Assembly (NCBI GenBank): GCA_016793165.1
Contig: JAEULA010000001.1
Coordinates: 1-36,965 of the forward strand
From: Alphaproteobacteria bacterium
GTDB taxonomy: Bacteria; Pseudomonadota; Alphaproteobacteria; CACIAM-22H2
DNA length: 36,965 nucleotides
Direction: 5' to 3'
Below, one piece after another: positions 8,369 through 16,019 of the stretch. The notes below the pieces were generated by a model that saw only the letters and a program-made list of their open reading frames with translations, made no database searches and was not told the DNA's origin. The position numbers were made by a program, and so were the translations under genes. Positions within the stretch are counted from its first letter, which is position 1. The number at the start of each line of letters is the position of its first letter.

Positions 8369-9607
8369 TCAGGCGTCGCCACCGCCCGTCACCGCCGCGC
8401 GGGGGTCCTCGAGCAGCGCCTTGATCGTCGTGAGGAGCCTGGCCGCGTCGGCCCCGTCGACGACGCGGTGGTCGCCGGTCACGGTCAGCGTCGCGACCTT
8501 GCGCGGCACGACGGTGCCGTCGCGCACGACCGGCGTCATGACGAAGGCGCCGACGGCGAGGATGCCGACCTCCGGCGGATTGATGAGCGCCACGAACGTC
8601 TCCGCACCGAGCAGGCCCAGATTGGAGACCGTGAAGCTCGCGCGCGCGACGTCCTCGGGCGCGAGCTTGCGGCCGAGCGTGCGGCGTCGCAGCCGGAAGC
8701 TCGCCGAGGCGATGCCGCGCAGCGACAGCCGGTCGGCGTCGCGAATCACCGGCACCGCGAGCCCGTGCTCGGTCGCGACGGCCATGCCGAGATTGACGCG
8801 ATCGAGGTACAGCACCGCGTCGCCGTCCCAGCGCGCATTGAAGCGCGGCACTTCGCGCAGAGCGAGCGCGGTCGCCTTCAGCACGACGTCGTTGGCCGCG
8901 ATCGAGGCGCCGGCGGCCTTCATCTCGGCGACCAGCCCGTCGATCGCCTCGCCGTCGACCGTGAGCGAGACGGAGAACTGCGGGATCGCGGCACTCGCGG
9001 CCATGCGCCTTGCCATGGCCTTGCGGTAGCCGGTCGGCGCCTCGCGCCGACCATCGCTTGCCCGCGCGGCGATCGCGGCGGCGACGTCGCGCTCCTGCAC
9101 GCGGCCGTTCGGGCCGCTGCCGGGGATCGTCGCGATGTCGAGGCCGCTCTCGCGGGCGAGGCGGCGCGCGATCGGCGAGGCGAGGGTGAAGCCCGGCGTC
9201 GCTCGCCGCGACGACGCTGCCGCCTCCGCTCCGCCCGGCTCGCCGCGCGGCGGGGCCGTTCGCGCCGGCGCGCTTTGCGGCGCCGCGCCTTCGGGCGCCG
9301 CTGAACTCCCCCCCGCGGGGCGAGGCGAGTGCGGGAGCGGCGGCGAGGCGACCTCGCGACCAGGCGCGACCTCGATCATGGCCAGCAGGCCGTTCAAGGC
9401 GATCTCGCTCCCGGGCGCGGCTTCGATGCGCACGAGCACGCCGGCGGCGGGCGCCACCAGCTCGGTCGACGCCTTCGCCGTCTCGACGACGACCAGCGTT
9501 TCGCCTTCGCGCACCGCGTCGCCCGCGCGCTTCAGCCACTCGACGACGGTCGCGCTCTCCATGTATTCGCCCGCCGCACCGGACAGGCGGAACTCGATCT
9601 CGGCCAT
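8369..9607 (-). CDS. 2-oxoacid dehydrogenase E2, dihydrolipoyl acyltransferase
   Basis: This 412-residue acyltransferase core subunit transfers the acyl group from E1 to CoA on a swinging lipoyl arm. The domains in order are a lipoyl domain (1-80) with the modified Lys45 in VETAKAS; a Pro/Ala-rich linker (about 85-135); a peripheral subunit-binding domain (about 140-178, SPIARRLARESGLD and GPNGRVQERDV); and the catalytic domain (about 190-412) ending in TVTGDHRVVDGADAARLL, with catalytic His380 and Asp384. It begins four bases after the E1-beta stop codon. Only one lipoyl domain is present and no E3 follows, so dihydrolipoamide dehydrogenase must come from elsewhere. Pyruvate, acetoin or a branched-chain 2-oxoacid are all possible substrates. 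Confidence 0.93.
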   Translation of the reverse strand: MAEIEFRLSGAAGEYMESATVVEWLKRAGDAVREGETLVVVETAKASTELVAPAAGVLVRIEAAPGSEIALNGLLAMIEVAPGREVASPPLPHSPRPAGGSSAAPEGAAPQSAPARTAPPRGEPGGAEAAASSRRATPGFTLASPIARRLARESGLDIATIPGSGPNGRVQERDVAAAIAARASDGRREAPTGYRKAMARRMAASAAIPQFSVSLTVDGEAIDGLVAEMKAAGASIAANDVVLKATALALREVPRFNARWDGDAVLYLDRVNLGMAVATEHGLAVPVIRDADRLSLRGIASASFRLRRRTLGRKLAPEDVARASFTVSNLGLLGAETFVALINPPEVGILAVGAFVMTPVVRDGTVVPRKVATLTVTGDHRVVDGADAARLLTTIKALLEDPRAAVTGGGDA

Positions 9608-9611
9608 CGCC

Positions 9612-10586
9612 CTACCTCGCCATCGCGCGCACGGCGGCCGCGATCTTCTCCGCGGTCGGGATCGTCGCCATCTCCAGCGGCTGGCTGTAGGGCACCGGCA
9701 TGTCGAGCGCGCCGAGCCGCGCGATCGGCTGGTCGAGCCAGCCGAAGGCGAGCTCGCCGATCGTCGCCGCCAGCTCGGCGCCGTAGCCGCCGAACCGCCA
9801 GCCCTCGTTGACGACGGCGCAGCGATGCGTGCGCTTGACGGACTCGACGATCGTCGCCGTGTCGAGCGGGCGCAGCGTGCGCAGGTCGATCACCTCCGCC
9901 TCGATCCCTTCCGCCGCGAGCATCTCGGCGGCCTTGAGGCTTTCAAGCGTCATGCGCGACGACGCGACGATCGTGGCGTCGCGGCCCGCGCGCACGACGG
10001 CCGCCTTGCCGAGCGGCACGACATGCTCGCCGTCGGGCACGGGCCCGCGCGTGTTGTAGAGGAACTTGTGCTCGATGAAGACCACGGGGTTCGGGTCGCG
10101 GATCGCCGCGGTGAGCAATCCCTTCGCGTCGGCCGGCGTGGTCGGCATCACGACCTTGAGGCCGGGGATGTGGGCGACCATCGCCTCGAGGCTCTTCGAG
10201 TGCTGCGCACCGGCACCGGCGCCGGCCCCGCCCTGGGTGCGCAGCACGAAGGGCAGCTTCACCTGGTCGCCCCAGATGAACGGCAGCACCGAGGCCTGGT
10301 TGAGCAGCTGGTCGAGGCACAGCGGCAGGAAGTCGATGTACATGATCTCGGCCACGGGCTTGAGACCGAGCATCGCCGCGCCGATCGCGAGACCGGCGAT
10401 CGCCTGTTCCGAGATCGGCGTGTCGCGCACGCGCTCGCGGCCGAACTCCGCCATCAGGTCCTTGCTGACCTTGAAGACGCCGCCATAGGTGCCGACGTCC
10501 TCGCCGAACAGGACGACCGAGGGGTCGCGGCGCATCTCCTCGCGGAGTGCCGCGTGCAGGGCCTCGGCGTAGCGCAGCTCGGCCAT
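9612..10586 (-). CDS. 2-oxoacid/acetoin dehydrogenase E1 beta subunit
   Basis: This 324-residue transketolase-like pyrimidine-binding subunit pairs with the neighbouring E1-alpha. The N-terminal MAELRYAEALHAALREEMRRDPSVVLFGEDVG and the later RVRDTPISEQAIAGLAIGAAM and GGAGAGAGAQHSKSLEA segments are typical of PdhB/AcoB proteins; the latter contains the His of the active-site loop. The conserved transketolase C-terminal domain begins around KAAVVRAGRDATIV. The start codon lies two bases beyond the E1-alpha stop codon, so translation is coupled. Sequence alone does not separate pyruvate from acetoin or other 2-oxoacid substrates. Confidence 0.94.
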   Translation of the reverse strand: MAELRYAEALHAALREEMRRDPSVVLFGEDVGTYGGVFKVSKDLMAEFGRERVRDTPISEQAIAGLAIGAAMLGLKPVAEIMYIDFLPLCLDQLLNQASVLPFIWGDQVKLPFVLRTQGGAGAGAGAQHSKSLEAMVAHIPGLKVVMPTTPADAKGLLTAAIRDPNPVVFIEHKFLYNTRGPVPDGEHVVPLGKAAVVRAGRDATIVASSRMTLESLKAAEMLAAEGIEAEVIDLRTLRPLDTATIVESVKRTHRCAVVNEGWRFGGYGAELAATIGELAFGWLDQPIARLGALDMPVPYSQPLEMATIPTAEKIAAAVRAMAR

Positions 10587-10587
10587 G

Positions 10588-11577
10588 TCATGCGGCTCCC
10601 GCGACGTACTCGCCGGCGTCGAGCTCGGCGACCGGCGGCAGCGGGCTCGCGAGCGCGAAGTCGACCGCGCGCGCGCATTCGGCTGCGGCCTCCGCGTCGA
10701 GGGTAGCGACGCGCGGCTCGCCGAGCGCCGCGACGAGCCGTGCGCGCGTGCGGAGGATCGGGTCGCGCGGCAGCCAGGCCTGGACCTCCTCGGCCGGCTG
10801 GTAGCCGCCGACGTCGCTGGTCGAGAAGCCGAGCAGCCGGTAGGTCTTCGCCTCGATCAGCGAGGGCCCCTCGCCGCGGCGCGCGCGCTGCACCGCGCGG
10901 CCGGTCGCCTGGACCACGGCGACGAGATCGTTGCCGTCGACGATCTCGCCCGGCATGCCGTAGCCGGCGGCGCGGGTCGCGATGTCCTTCACGCTCGACT
11001 GCTCGCGCGCCGGCACCGTGAGGCCGTACTCGTTGTGCTCGCACACGAAGACGACCGGCAGCTTCCACAGGCTCGCGACGTTCATCGCCTCGTGCGCGGC
11101 GCCGATCTGCGCCGCGCCGTCGCCGAGGAAGGTCACCACGACGTTCGGCCTCTTGCGCACCTGGAAGGCGAGGGCCTGGCCGACCGCGATCGGCAGCGCG
11201 CCGCCGACGATCCCGCAGCCGCCGAGCAGCCCGTTGTCGCGGTCGGCGACCAGCATGTGGCCGCCGCGGCCGCGGCAGGTGCCGGTGGCTCGCCCCATGA
11301 TCTCGGCCATCAGCGCGCCGGCATCGACGCCCTTGCCGATGTAGTGGGCGTGGCCGCGATGGGTGCTCGTGATCACGTCCTCGCGCTCGAGCGCTGCGGT
11401 GACGCCGATGCCGACCGCCTCCTGGCCGTCGCAGCGATGGATCGGCCCGCGCGTCTTGCCTTCCTTGTGCAGGATGCCGATCGCCTCCTCGAGCAGGCGC
11501 ACGAGCTTCATCCTCGTGTAGAGCGCCGCGATCGTGTCGATCGAAGGGGCATTGGCGGGCGTGGGGCGCTTGGCCAT
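10588..11577 (-). CDS. 2-oxoacid/acetoin dehydrogenase E1 alpha subunit
   Basis: This is the 329-residue thiamine-diphosphate-binding subunit. The cofactor motif runs from GDGAAQIGAAHEAMN at residues 152-166 to Asn182 in VFVCEHNEYG. Also visible are GHAHYIGKGVDAGALMAEI and GRGGHMLVAD, characteristic of PdhA/AcoA-type subunits. The chosen ATG (MAKRPTPANA) is 26 bases after the upstream DUF3830-like gene; the frame is open further upstream but overlaps that gene. The short, acetoin-dehydrogenase-like length and separate E1-beta suggest AcoA/AcoB-type architecture. Acetoin itself is only a possibility, since no acetoin-specific neighbour is present. Confidence 0.93.
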   Translation of the reverse strand: MAKRPTPANAPSIDTIAALYTRMKLVRLLEEAIGILHKEGKTRGPIHRCDGQEAVGIGVTAALEREDVITSTHRGHAHYIGKGVDAGALMAEIMGRATGTCRGRGGHMLVADRDNGLLGGCGIVGGALPIAVGQALAFQVRKRPNVVVTFLGDGAAQIGAAHEAMNVASLWKLPVVFVCEHNEYGLTVPAREQSSVKDIATRAAGYGMPGEIVDGNDLVAVVQATGRAVQRARRGEGPSLIEAKTYRLLGFSTSDVGGYQPAEEVQAWLPRDPILRTRARLVAALGEPRVATLDAEAAAECARAVDFALASPLPPVAELDAGEYVAGAA

Positions 11578-11603
11578 CGCGTCGTTCCGGGGCGTTGTGG
11601 GAG

Positions 11604-12491
11604 TCAGGAGCGGGTGTTCCAGGCCGCACGTGCCTGCTTGGCGATCTCGTTCATCGGCGACCAGGCGATGCGGCCGTCGAGCCAGGCGGCGAGGCGGCCG
11701 GCATAGAGGATCAGTTCGTCGAGGGCCGCGACCACCGGGGTGCCCGGCGCGCGCAGCAGCGCCGCGCCGCGCTCGAGCACGTCGGCACTCGCGTGCAGGC
11801 CGCAGAAGCCGCCGATGCGCGCGGCGGCGAGGGCGAGACCGTCGGCCGCCGCGCGCGCGGCGTGGGTCGTGTCGCCGGACCGCGCGACACCGCGCATGCG
11901 CCACAGCCACTCGTGCAGCTGGCGGGCATAGCCTTCGGCGTAGACGAGGGGCCCCAGCGGGAGGTTGATGCCATCGCGCGCGATCATCGCGGCGATCTCG
12001 GCGGGCGCCTCCGCCCAGATCGCGCGCCGCGCCGCGACGATCGGCGCGAGCGCGGAGTCCGTCGGCGGCGTCCCGGGCGACATCGGTGCGTCGCTTGCCA
12101 GCGTCGCGCTCAACGGCGCGAAGCCCTGGCGCGCGAGCACCTCGGTGCCGAGGGCGCGCAGCGGGCCGACATCGCCCTCGATGCGGCCGAGCAGCGTGAC
12201 GGCGGCGCTCTCGGCCTGCAGGGCATCGAACACGAGCTCGAGGAACTGCCGCTCGGGCCAGTACAGGAATCCGCCGGGCGGCACCTGCATGACGTCGCCG
12301 GTCGCCTCCGCGTCGACGACGAAGGGCGCGTGCCAGAGGATGTGGTTGCCGGCGATCTTCGCACAGTGGAGGTCGATCCCTGCCGGGAGCGTCGCCAGCA
12401 GAGCATCGCGCGTGCGCGGTGCATGGGCGGCTTCGAGCCGGATCGTGATGGTCGAGGAGGATATGCGGAGAGTCAGTCGAGGCTCGACCAT
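11604..12491 (-). CDS. DUF3830-like (cyclophilin-fold) protein with an extra helical C-terminal domain
   Basis: The protein has 295 residues from the ATG at 12491, which has GAAAG six bases upstream; alternative ATGs at 12515 and 12530 would add 8 or 13. The N-terminal roughly 125 residues look like DUF3830, a cyclophilin-like barrel of unknown function: a LTLRISSSTITIRLEAAHAPRT start, then LHCAKIAGNHILWHAPF, a PPGGFLYWP turn and a LGRIEGDVGPL end. The remaining 160 or so residues (from about TPPTDSALAPIVAARR) are Ala-rich and probably all helical; I do not recognise them. DUF3830 proteins are normally only that one domain. It is the first gene of the E1-alpha/E1-beta/E2 operon, so it may act on the substrate or assembly of that complex, but no function can be assigned. 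Confidence 0.8.
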   Translation of the reverse strand: MVEPRLTLRISSSTITIRLEAAHAPRTRDALLATLPAGIDLHCAKIAGNHILWHAPFVVDAEATGDVMQVPPGGFLYWPERQFLELVFDALQAESAAVTLLGRIEGDVGPLRALGTEVLARQGFAPLSATLASDAPMSPGTPPTDSALAPIVAARRAIWAEAPAEIAAMIARDGINLPLGPLVYAEGYARQLHEWLWRMRGVARSGDTTHAARAAADGLALAAARIGGFCGLHASADVLERGAALLRAPGTPVVAALDELILYAGRLAAWLDGRIAWSPMNEIAKQARAAWNTRS

Positions 12492-12590
12492 CTCGGGCTT
12501 TCGGCGTGGCGGCATGTCATGCTCGACCATCGCCGCGGCGATTGTCCAGCACGCCAGTCGCCGCCGGTCGTCATCGCGATGAGGTCAGCC

Positions 12591-14147
12591 ATGTCGTTCC
12601 GTCGTCGCTCGCTGTTCCGTGCGGTCGCGGCGCCGGCCGTGCTCTCGCTTGCAGGCTGCGCCGCCGGGCGTTTCGGGGGGCGGGATCCGTTCTCGCTCGG
12701 CGTCGCGTCGGGCTATCCGCGTGCGGACGGCGTCGTGCTGTGGACGCGCCTCGCGCCCGAGCCGCTCGCGGCCGACGGCAGCGGCGGCATGTCCCCCGAG
12801 CCGGCCGCGGTCGGCTGGGAGATCGCCGAGGACGCCGGCTTCACGCGCGGCGTGCGTCGCGGCGCGGTGCGCACGAGCGCGCGCTGGGGGCACAGCGTCC
12901 ATGTCGAGGTCGACGGCCTGACGCCGGCACGGCCCCACTGGTACCGCTTCATCGTCGACGGCGTCGCGAGCCCGATCGGCCGCACGCGGACCGCACCGGC
13001 CGCGGGCGCGCCCGTCGACCGGCTGCGCTTCGCCTACGCTTCGTGCCAACAATTCGAGCAGGGCTGGTACACCGCGCATCGCCACATGGCGGCCGAGGAT
13101 CTCGACCTCGTCGTCTTCCTCGGCGACTACATCTACGAGTCCTCGTGGGGAAACCTGCACGTGCGCAAGCACGAGGCGGGCGAGCCCGAGACGCTCGCGC
13201 AGTACCGCAACCGCTACGCCTGCTACCGCGGCGACCGCGACCTGCAGGCGTGCCACGCGGCGTTTCCCTGGGTCGTGACCTGGGACGACCACGAGGTCGA
13301 CAACGACTACGCCAACGACCGCTCCGAGCAGCTGGCTCCGCGCGAGGCGTTCCTCGCGCGGCGTGCCGCGGCGTACCAGGCCTTCTACGAGCACATGCCG
13401 CTCCCGGCGGCGATGCGGCCGTCCGGGCCCGACATGAAGATCTACACGCGCTTCGACTGGGGCGCCCTGGCGCGGATGCACGTGCTCGATGATCGTCAGT
13501 ACCGCTCGCATCAGGTCTGCGCGCGCGCCGGGCGCGGCGGCTCGACGGTCGTCGACGAGCGCTGCACGGAGCGCCTCGATCCGGCCCTCACGCTGCTCGG
13601 CGAGACGCAGGAGCGCTGGCTTGCCGACGGCTTCCGGGCAACGCCGACACCGTGGACGGTGATTGCGCAACAGAGCGTCATGGCCACGGTGCAGCGCCCG
13701 GACGCGCAGGGGCGCAAGCGCTGGTGGACGGACGCCTGGGACGGCTACCCCGCGGCCCGCGGCCGGCTGCTCGGCGCGCTGGAGCGCAACCGCGTGCGCA
13801 ATCCGGTCGTCATCGGCGGCGACGTCCACGCCTGCTACGTCGCGGATCTGCTGGCCGACTTCGAGAAGCCGCGCGGCGCGGTGATCGCCAGCGAGATCTG
13901 CGGCACCTCGATCACCTCGCAGGGGCCCGGCCCGGCGGCGACCGATGCACAGCTGGCGGCGAACCCGCATCTCAAGTTCGCCAACGGCACGGCGCGCGGC
14001 TACGTGGCGATGACCATCATGCCGAAGCTCGCCGAGGCGGCGCTGCGCGTCGTCGAGACGGTCAAGCAGCCGGGCGCCGCGATCCGCACCGCGGCGCGGT
14101 TCGCGATCGAGGACGGAAGGCCCGGGCCGCAGATCGCGACGAGCTGA
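12591..14147 (+). CDS. phoD: alkaline phosphatase D (PhoD) family, Tat lipoprotein
   Basis: This 518-residue exported phosphodiesterase/monoesterase belongs to the Ca/Fe-dependent PhoD family. The N-terminus combines a twin-arginine-like motif (RRRSLFR) with a lipobox (LAGC), so it is probably Tat-exported and lipid-anchored. Metal-site motifs include VFLGDYIYES near residue 173, TWDDHEVDND near 230, VIGGDVHACY near 408, and the family segment SEICGTSITSQG. A PhoD N-terminal beta domain precedes the metallophosphatase domain. The ATG at 12591 was chosen over the one at 12579 because GAGGT lies five bases before it. It is divergent from the DUF3830 gene. Phosphate-starvation control would be usual for the family, but no Pho box was identified. 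Confidence 0.93.
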   Translation: MSFRRRSLFRAVAAPAVLSLAGCAAGRFGGRDPFSLGVASGYPRADGVVLWTRLAPEPLAADGSGGMSPEPAAVGWEIAEDAGFTRGVRRGAVRTSARWGHSVHVEVDGLTPARPHWYRFIVDGVASPIGRTRTAPAAGAPVDRLRFAYASCQQFEQGWYTAHRHMAAEDLDLVVFLGDYIYESSWGNLHVRKHEAGEPETLAQYRNRYACYRGDRDLQACHAAFPWVVTWDDHEVDNDYANDRSEQLAPREAFLARRAAAYQAFYEHMPLPAAMRPSGPDMKIYTRFDWGALARMHVLDDRQYRSHQVCARAGRGGSTVVDERCTERLDPALTLLGETQERWLADGFRATPTPWTVIAQQSVMATVQRPDAQGRKRWWTDAWDGYPAARGRLLGALERNRVRNPVVIGGDVHACYVADLLADFEKPRGAVIASEICGTSITSQGPGPAATDAQLAANPHLKFANGTARGYVAMTIMPKLAEAALRVVETVKQPGAAIRTAARFAIEDGRPGPQIATS

Positions 14148-14151
14148 TTGC

Positions 14152-14183
14152 CCGTCCGCGCGTCCGTCCGTCCGCGCGTCCGT
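14152..14183. repeat. perfect tandem duplication of a 16-bp unit
   Basis: Two adjacent identical copies of CCGTCCGCGCGTCCGT occupy 14152-14167 and 14168-14183, starting five bases after the phoD stop codon. The unit is itself built from CGTCCG-like hexamers, suggesting slippage. No function is evident; it could serve as a variable-number marker. Confidence 0.8.
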
Positions 14184-14217
14184 GCTTCCGCGCGGGCCGT
14201 CGCTGCGACGGCCGGGC

Positions 14218-14255
14218 AAACGAAAAGGCCGCCGGCAGGGTTCTGCCGGCGGCCT
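14218..14255 (-). terminator. intrinsic terminator of rpsU
   Basis: A 13-base-pair perfect stem (14226-14238 paired with 14243-14255) closes a four-base loop. On the minus strand it is followed by TTTTCGTTT. It lies 44 bases downstream of the rpsU stop codon and is oriented for that gene. On the plus strand the phoD message would meet the same stem but without a T run, so it mainly terminates rpsU. Confidence 0.8.
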
Positions 14256-14298
14256 CTTGGCCGAGCGTCCGTCGTCGCGACGCGCGCGGCGCGACGGC

Positions 14299-14502
14299 TC
14301 AGTAGCCCTCGCGCTCCATGCGCTTGCGTTGGACCTTGCGCATGCGCCGGATCGCCTCGGCGCGCTCGCGCGCCTTGCGCTCGGACGGCTTCTCGAAATG
14401 GCGGCGCAGCTTCATCTCGCGGAAGATGCCTTCACGCTGCATCTTCTTCTTGAGGGCGCGCAGGGCTTGATCGACGTTGTTGTCACGAACGATGACTTGC
14501 AC
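14299..14502 (-). CDS. rpsU: 30S ribosomal protein S21
   Basis: This is a 67-residue basic ribosomal protein, the usual S21 length, with the family sequence [19 protein letters not shown] followed by an Arg/Lys/Glu-rich helix and a C-terminal KRMEREGY. S21 sits at the 30S platform near the anti-Shine-Dalgarno and helps initiation. The start is GTG at 14502, decided by homology, since S21 begins (M)QVIVRDNN, and by an AAGGAG about 12 bases upstream. The gene has its own promoter (14594-14622), a leader hairpin (14552-14578) and an intrinsic terminator (14218-14255), so it is monocistronic. It is divergent from def. Confidence 0.96.
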   Translation of the reverse strand: MQVIVRDNNVDQALRALKKKMQREGIFREMKLRRHFEKPSERKARERAEAIRRMRKVQRKRMEREGY

Positions 14503-14551
14503 GGGCGACCGGCTCTCCTTTCCGAGACACGGGGTTCGAGGGCAACAGCAA

Positions 14552-14578
14552 AGCGGGGCGGCAAGGGCCTGCCCCGCT
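14552..14578 (-). promoter_or_regulatory. hairpin at the 5' end of the rpsU leader
   Basis: On the minus strand, AGCGGGGC pairs with GCCCCGCT. The inner part adds a GGC/GCC stem around CCTT after one bulged A, giving about 11 base pairs. It begins about ten bases after the predicted transcription start and about 70 bases before the GTG start codon. It may stabilise the message, or act as an attenuator or protein-binding leader. The T content after it is modest, so termination there is uncertain. Confidence 0.45.
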
Positions 14579-14593
14579 CGAAAAGCGGCGCGG

Positions 14594-14622
14594 CTTATAA
14601 CATGGCCCCCGCGGCTGTCCAA
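14594..14622 (-). promoter_or_regulatory. sigma-70-like promoter for rpsU
   Basis: On the minus strand, TTGGAC (14622-14617) and TATAAG (14599-14594) are spaced by 17 bases. The predicted start lies near 14587, giving an untranslated leader of about 85 bases. The region is locally AT-richer than the surrounding sequence. Confidence 0.6.
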
Positions 14623-14688
14623 GCTTAGAAGACCCTCGGCGTTTCAAGACTTTACCCGGATGCGACCAGGCACACATTATGCCCGGCC

Positions 14689-15240
14689 ATGGCCATCCTG
14701 AAGATCGCCCGCATGGGCCACCCGGTCCTCCGCCGCCGCGCCGAGGAGGTCCCCGACCCGACGAGCCCGGCAATTCACGCTCTGGTCGCGGACATGATCG
14801 AGACCATGCACGACGCCAATGGGGCGGGTCTGGCGGCCCCCCAGGTCCACGTGTCCCAGCGGGTGGTGGTGTTCCATGTCCCTGCCCACCGTGCCCAGGC
14901 GGACAGCCTGCCCCGTCCGGAGGGGCTGGTCGTGCTGATCAATCCGGTCATCGAGCCGCTTGGCGAGGACCGGACGGTCGGCTGGGAAGGCTGCCTGTCG
15001 GTCCCGGGGATGATGGGGGCGGTTCCCCGGTTCAGCCGGATCCGCTATCGCGCGGCCGGCCTGGACGGGATCGTGACGACACGCGAGGCGGACGGATTTC
15101 ATGCCCGGGTGGTCCAGCATGAATGCGATCATCTCGACGGCGTCCTCTATCCCCAGCGGATGACCGACATGACGATGTTCGGTTTCGCCGACGAGATGCA
15201 GAAGCGCTTTGCGGAGGCCCAGAATGCAGACCGGGACTGA
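14689..15240 (+). CDS. def: peptide deformylase
   Basis: This 183-residue metal hydrolase removes the formyl group from the N-terminal methionine of new proteins. All three active-site motifs are present: GAGLAAPQ (residues 45-52), WEGCLSVPG with metal ligand Cys102, and QHECDHLDG with His144, catalytic Glu145 and His148. The C-terminal helix (MTMFGFADEMQKRFAEAQNADRD) is a little extended. The start is ATG 14689; a nearby ATG at 14679 is out of frame. The 3' end overlaps the start of the COQ9 gene by 17 bases, so the two are co-transcribed. fmt and other usual partners are not adjacent. Confidence 0.96.
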   Translation: MAILKIARMGHPVLRRRAEEVPDPTSPAIHALVADMIETMHDANGAGLAAPQVHVSQRVVVFHVPAHRAQADSLPRPEGLVVLINPVIEPLGEDRTVGWEGCLSVPGMMGAVPRFSRIRYRAAGLDGIVTTREADGFHARVVQHECDHLDGVLYPQRMTDMTMFGFADEMQKRFAEAQNADRD

Positions 15241-15883
15241 TCTCGACCACGACGCCCTGCGCCGCGCGGTCCTCGAGGCGACGCTCGGCCACGTCCCCTT
15301 CGACGGCTGGACCCAGGCGAGCCTGAATGCCGGCGCTCGCGATGCCGGCCTGCCGGACGGCAGCGCCCTGCTGGCCTTCCCGAATGGCCCGGTCGAGGCG
15401 ATCGCGTTCTGGGCCGCCGACGCCGACCGCGCGATGCTGGCTGCGCTCGAGTCGATGGACGCCGGAAAGCTGCGGGTGCGCGAGCGCGTCGCGGCGGCGA
15501 TCCGGCTCCGCCTCGAAGCCGTGGCCCCGCATCGCGAGGCGCTGCGCCGCGCGTTGGGGCTGCTCGCCCTGCCGCACAACGCGCCGCGGGCCGCCGAGCT
15601 GACCTGGCGGACGGTGGACGCAATCTGGTGGGCGGCCGGCGACACGGCGACGGATTTCAACTTCTACTCGAAGCGCGCCCTTCTGGTCGGCGTCTACGGT
15701 TCGACGCTGCTGCGTTTCCTCGACGACCGCTCGGAGGGCGCCGCCGAGACCTGGGCCTTCCTCGACCGCCGCATCGCCGACGTCATGCGGGTGCCGAAGA
15801 TCCTGGGCAACCTGCGCGAGAAGCTGGGCAAGCTGCCGAACCCTTTCGATCTCATGAAGTCGAGCCCGTTCAGGCGGGGCTGA
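15224..15883 (+). CDS. COQ9 family protein
   Basis: This 219-residue protein is similar to COQ9, the lipid-binding TetR-fold protein that assists ubiquinone hydroxylation by COQ7 in mitochondria and occurs widely in alphaproteobacteria. The N-terminal helix-turn-helix-like region (RAVLEATLGHVPFDGWTQASLNAGARDAGL) and the central LTWRTVDAIWWAAGDTATDFNFYSKRALLVGVYGSTLLRFL stretch match the family pattern; the latter lines the lipid pocket in known structures. The start ATG lies inside the end of def, with GGAGG six bases upstream, favouring it over a GTG at 15209. A role in ubiquinone synthesis is inferred from family only. Confidence 0.9.
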   Translation: MQTGTDLDHDALRRAVLEATLGHVPFDGWTQASLNAGARDAGLPDGSALLAFPNGPVEAIAFWAADADRAMLAALESMDAGKLRVRERVAAAIRLRLEAVAPHREALRRALGLLALPHNAPRAAELTWRTVDAIWWAAGDTATDFNFYSKRALLVGVYGSTLLRFLDDRSEGAAETWAFLDRRIADVMRVPKILGNLREKLGKLPNPFDLMKSSPFRRG

Positions 15884-16019
15884 GGCCGCGGCCAGGCCGG
15901 ATACGCCGGCGCCACCCGGCGCCCGCTTCCGGCTGCGTGGCCCGCGGACGAGTGCGTTCGATCACGGCATTTTTCGCGGCTCTCGGGCAATCTTGTCCCC
16001 TGTTCGGAGGACAAGCGCG

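Noticed and set aside
4427..9304. Several long plus-strand frames opposite the TRAP, PhyH and E2 genes
   Set aside because: Arg/His/Asp-rich shadows with no recognisable protein.
15908..15923. Short inverted repeat GGCGCC-ACCC-GGCGCC after the COQ9 gene
   Set aside because: Only six pairs, no T run and expected by chance in GC-rich DNA.
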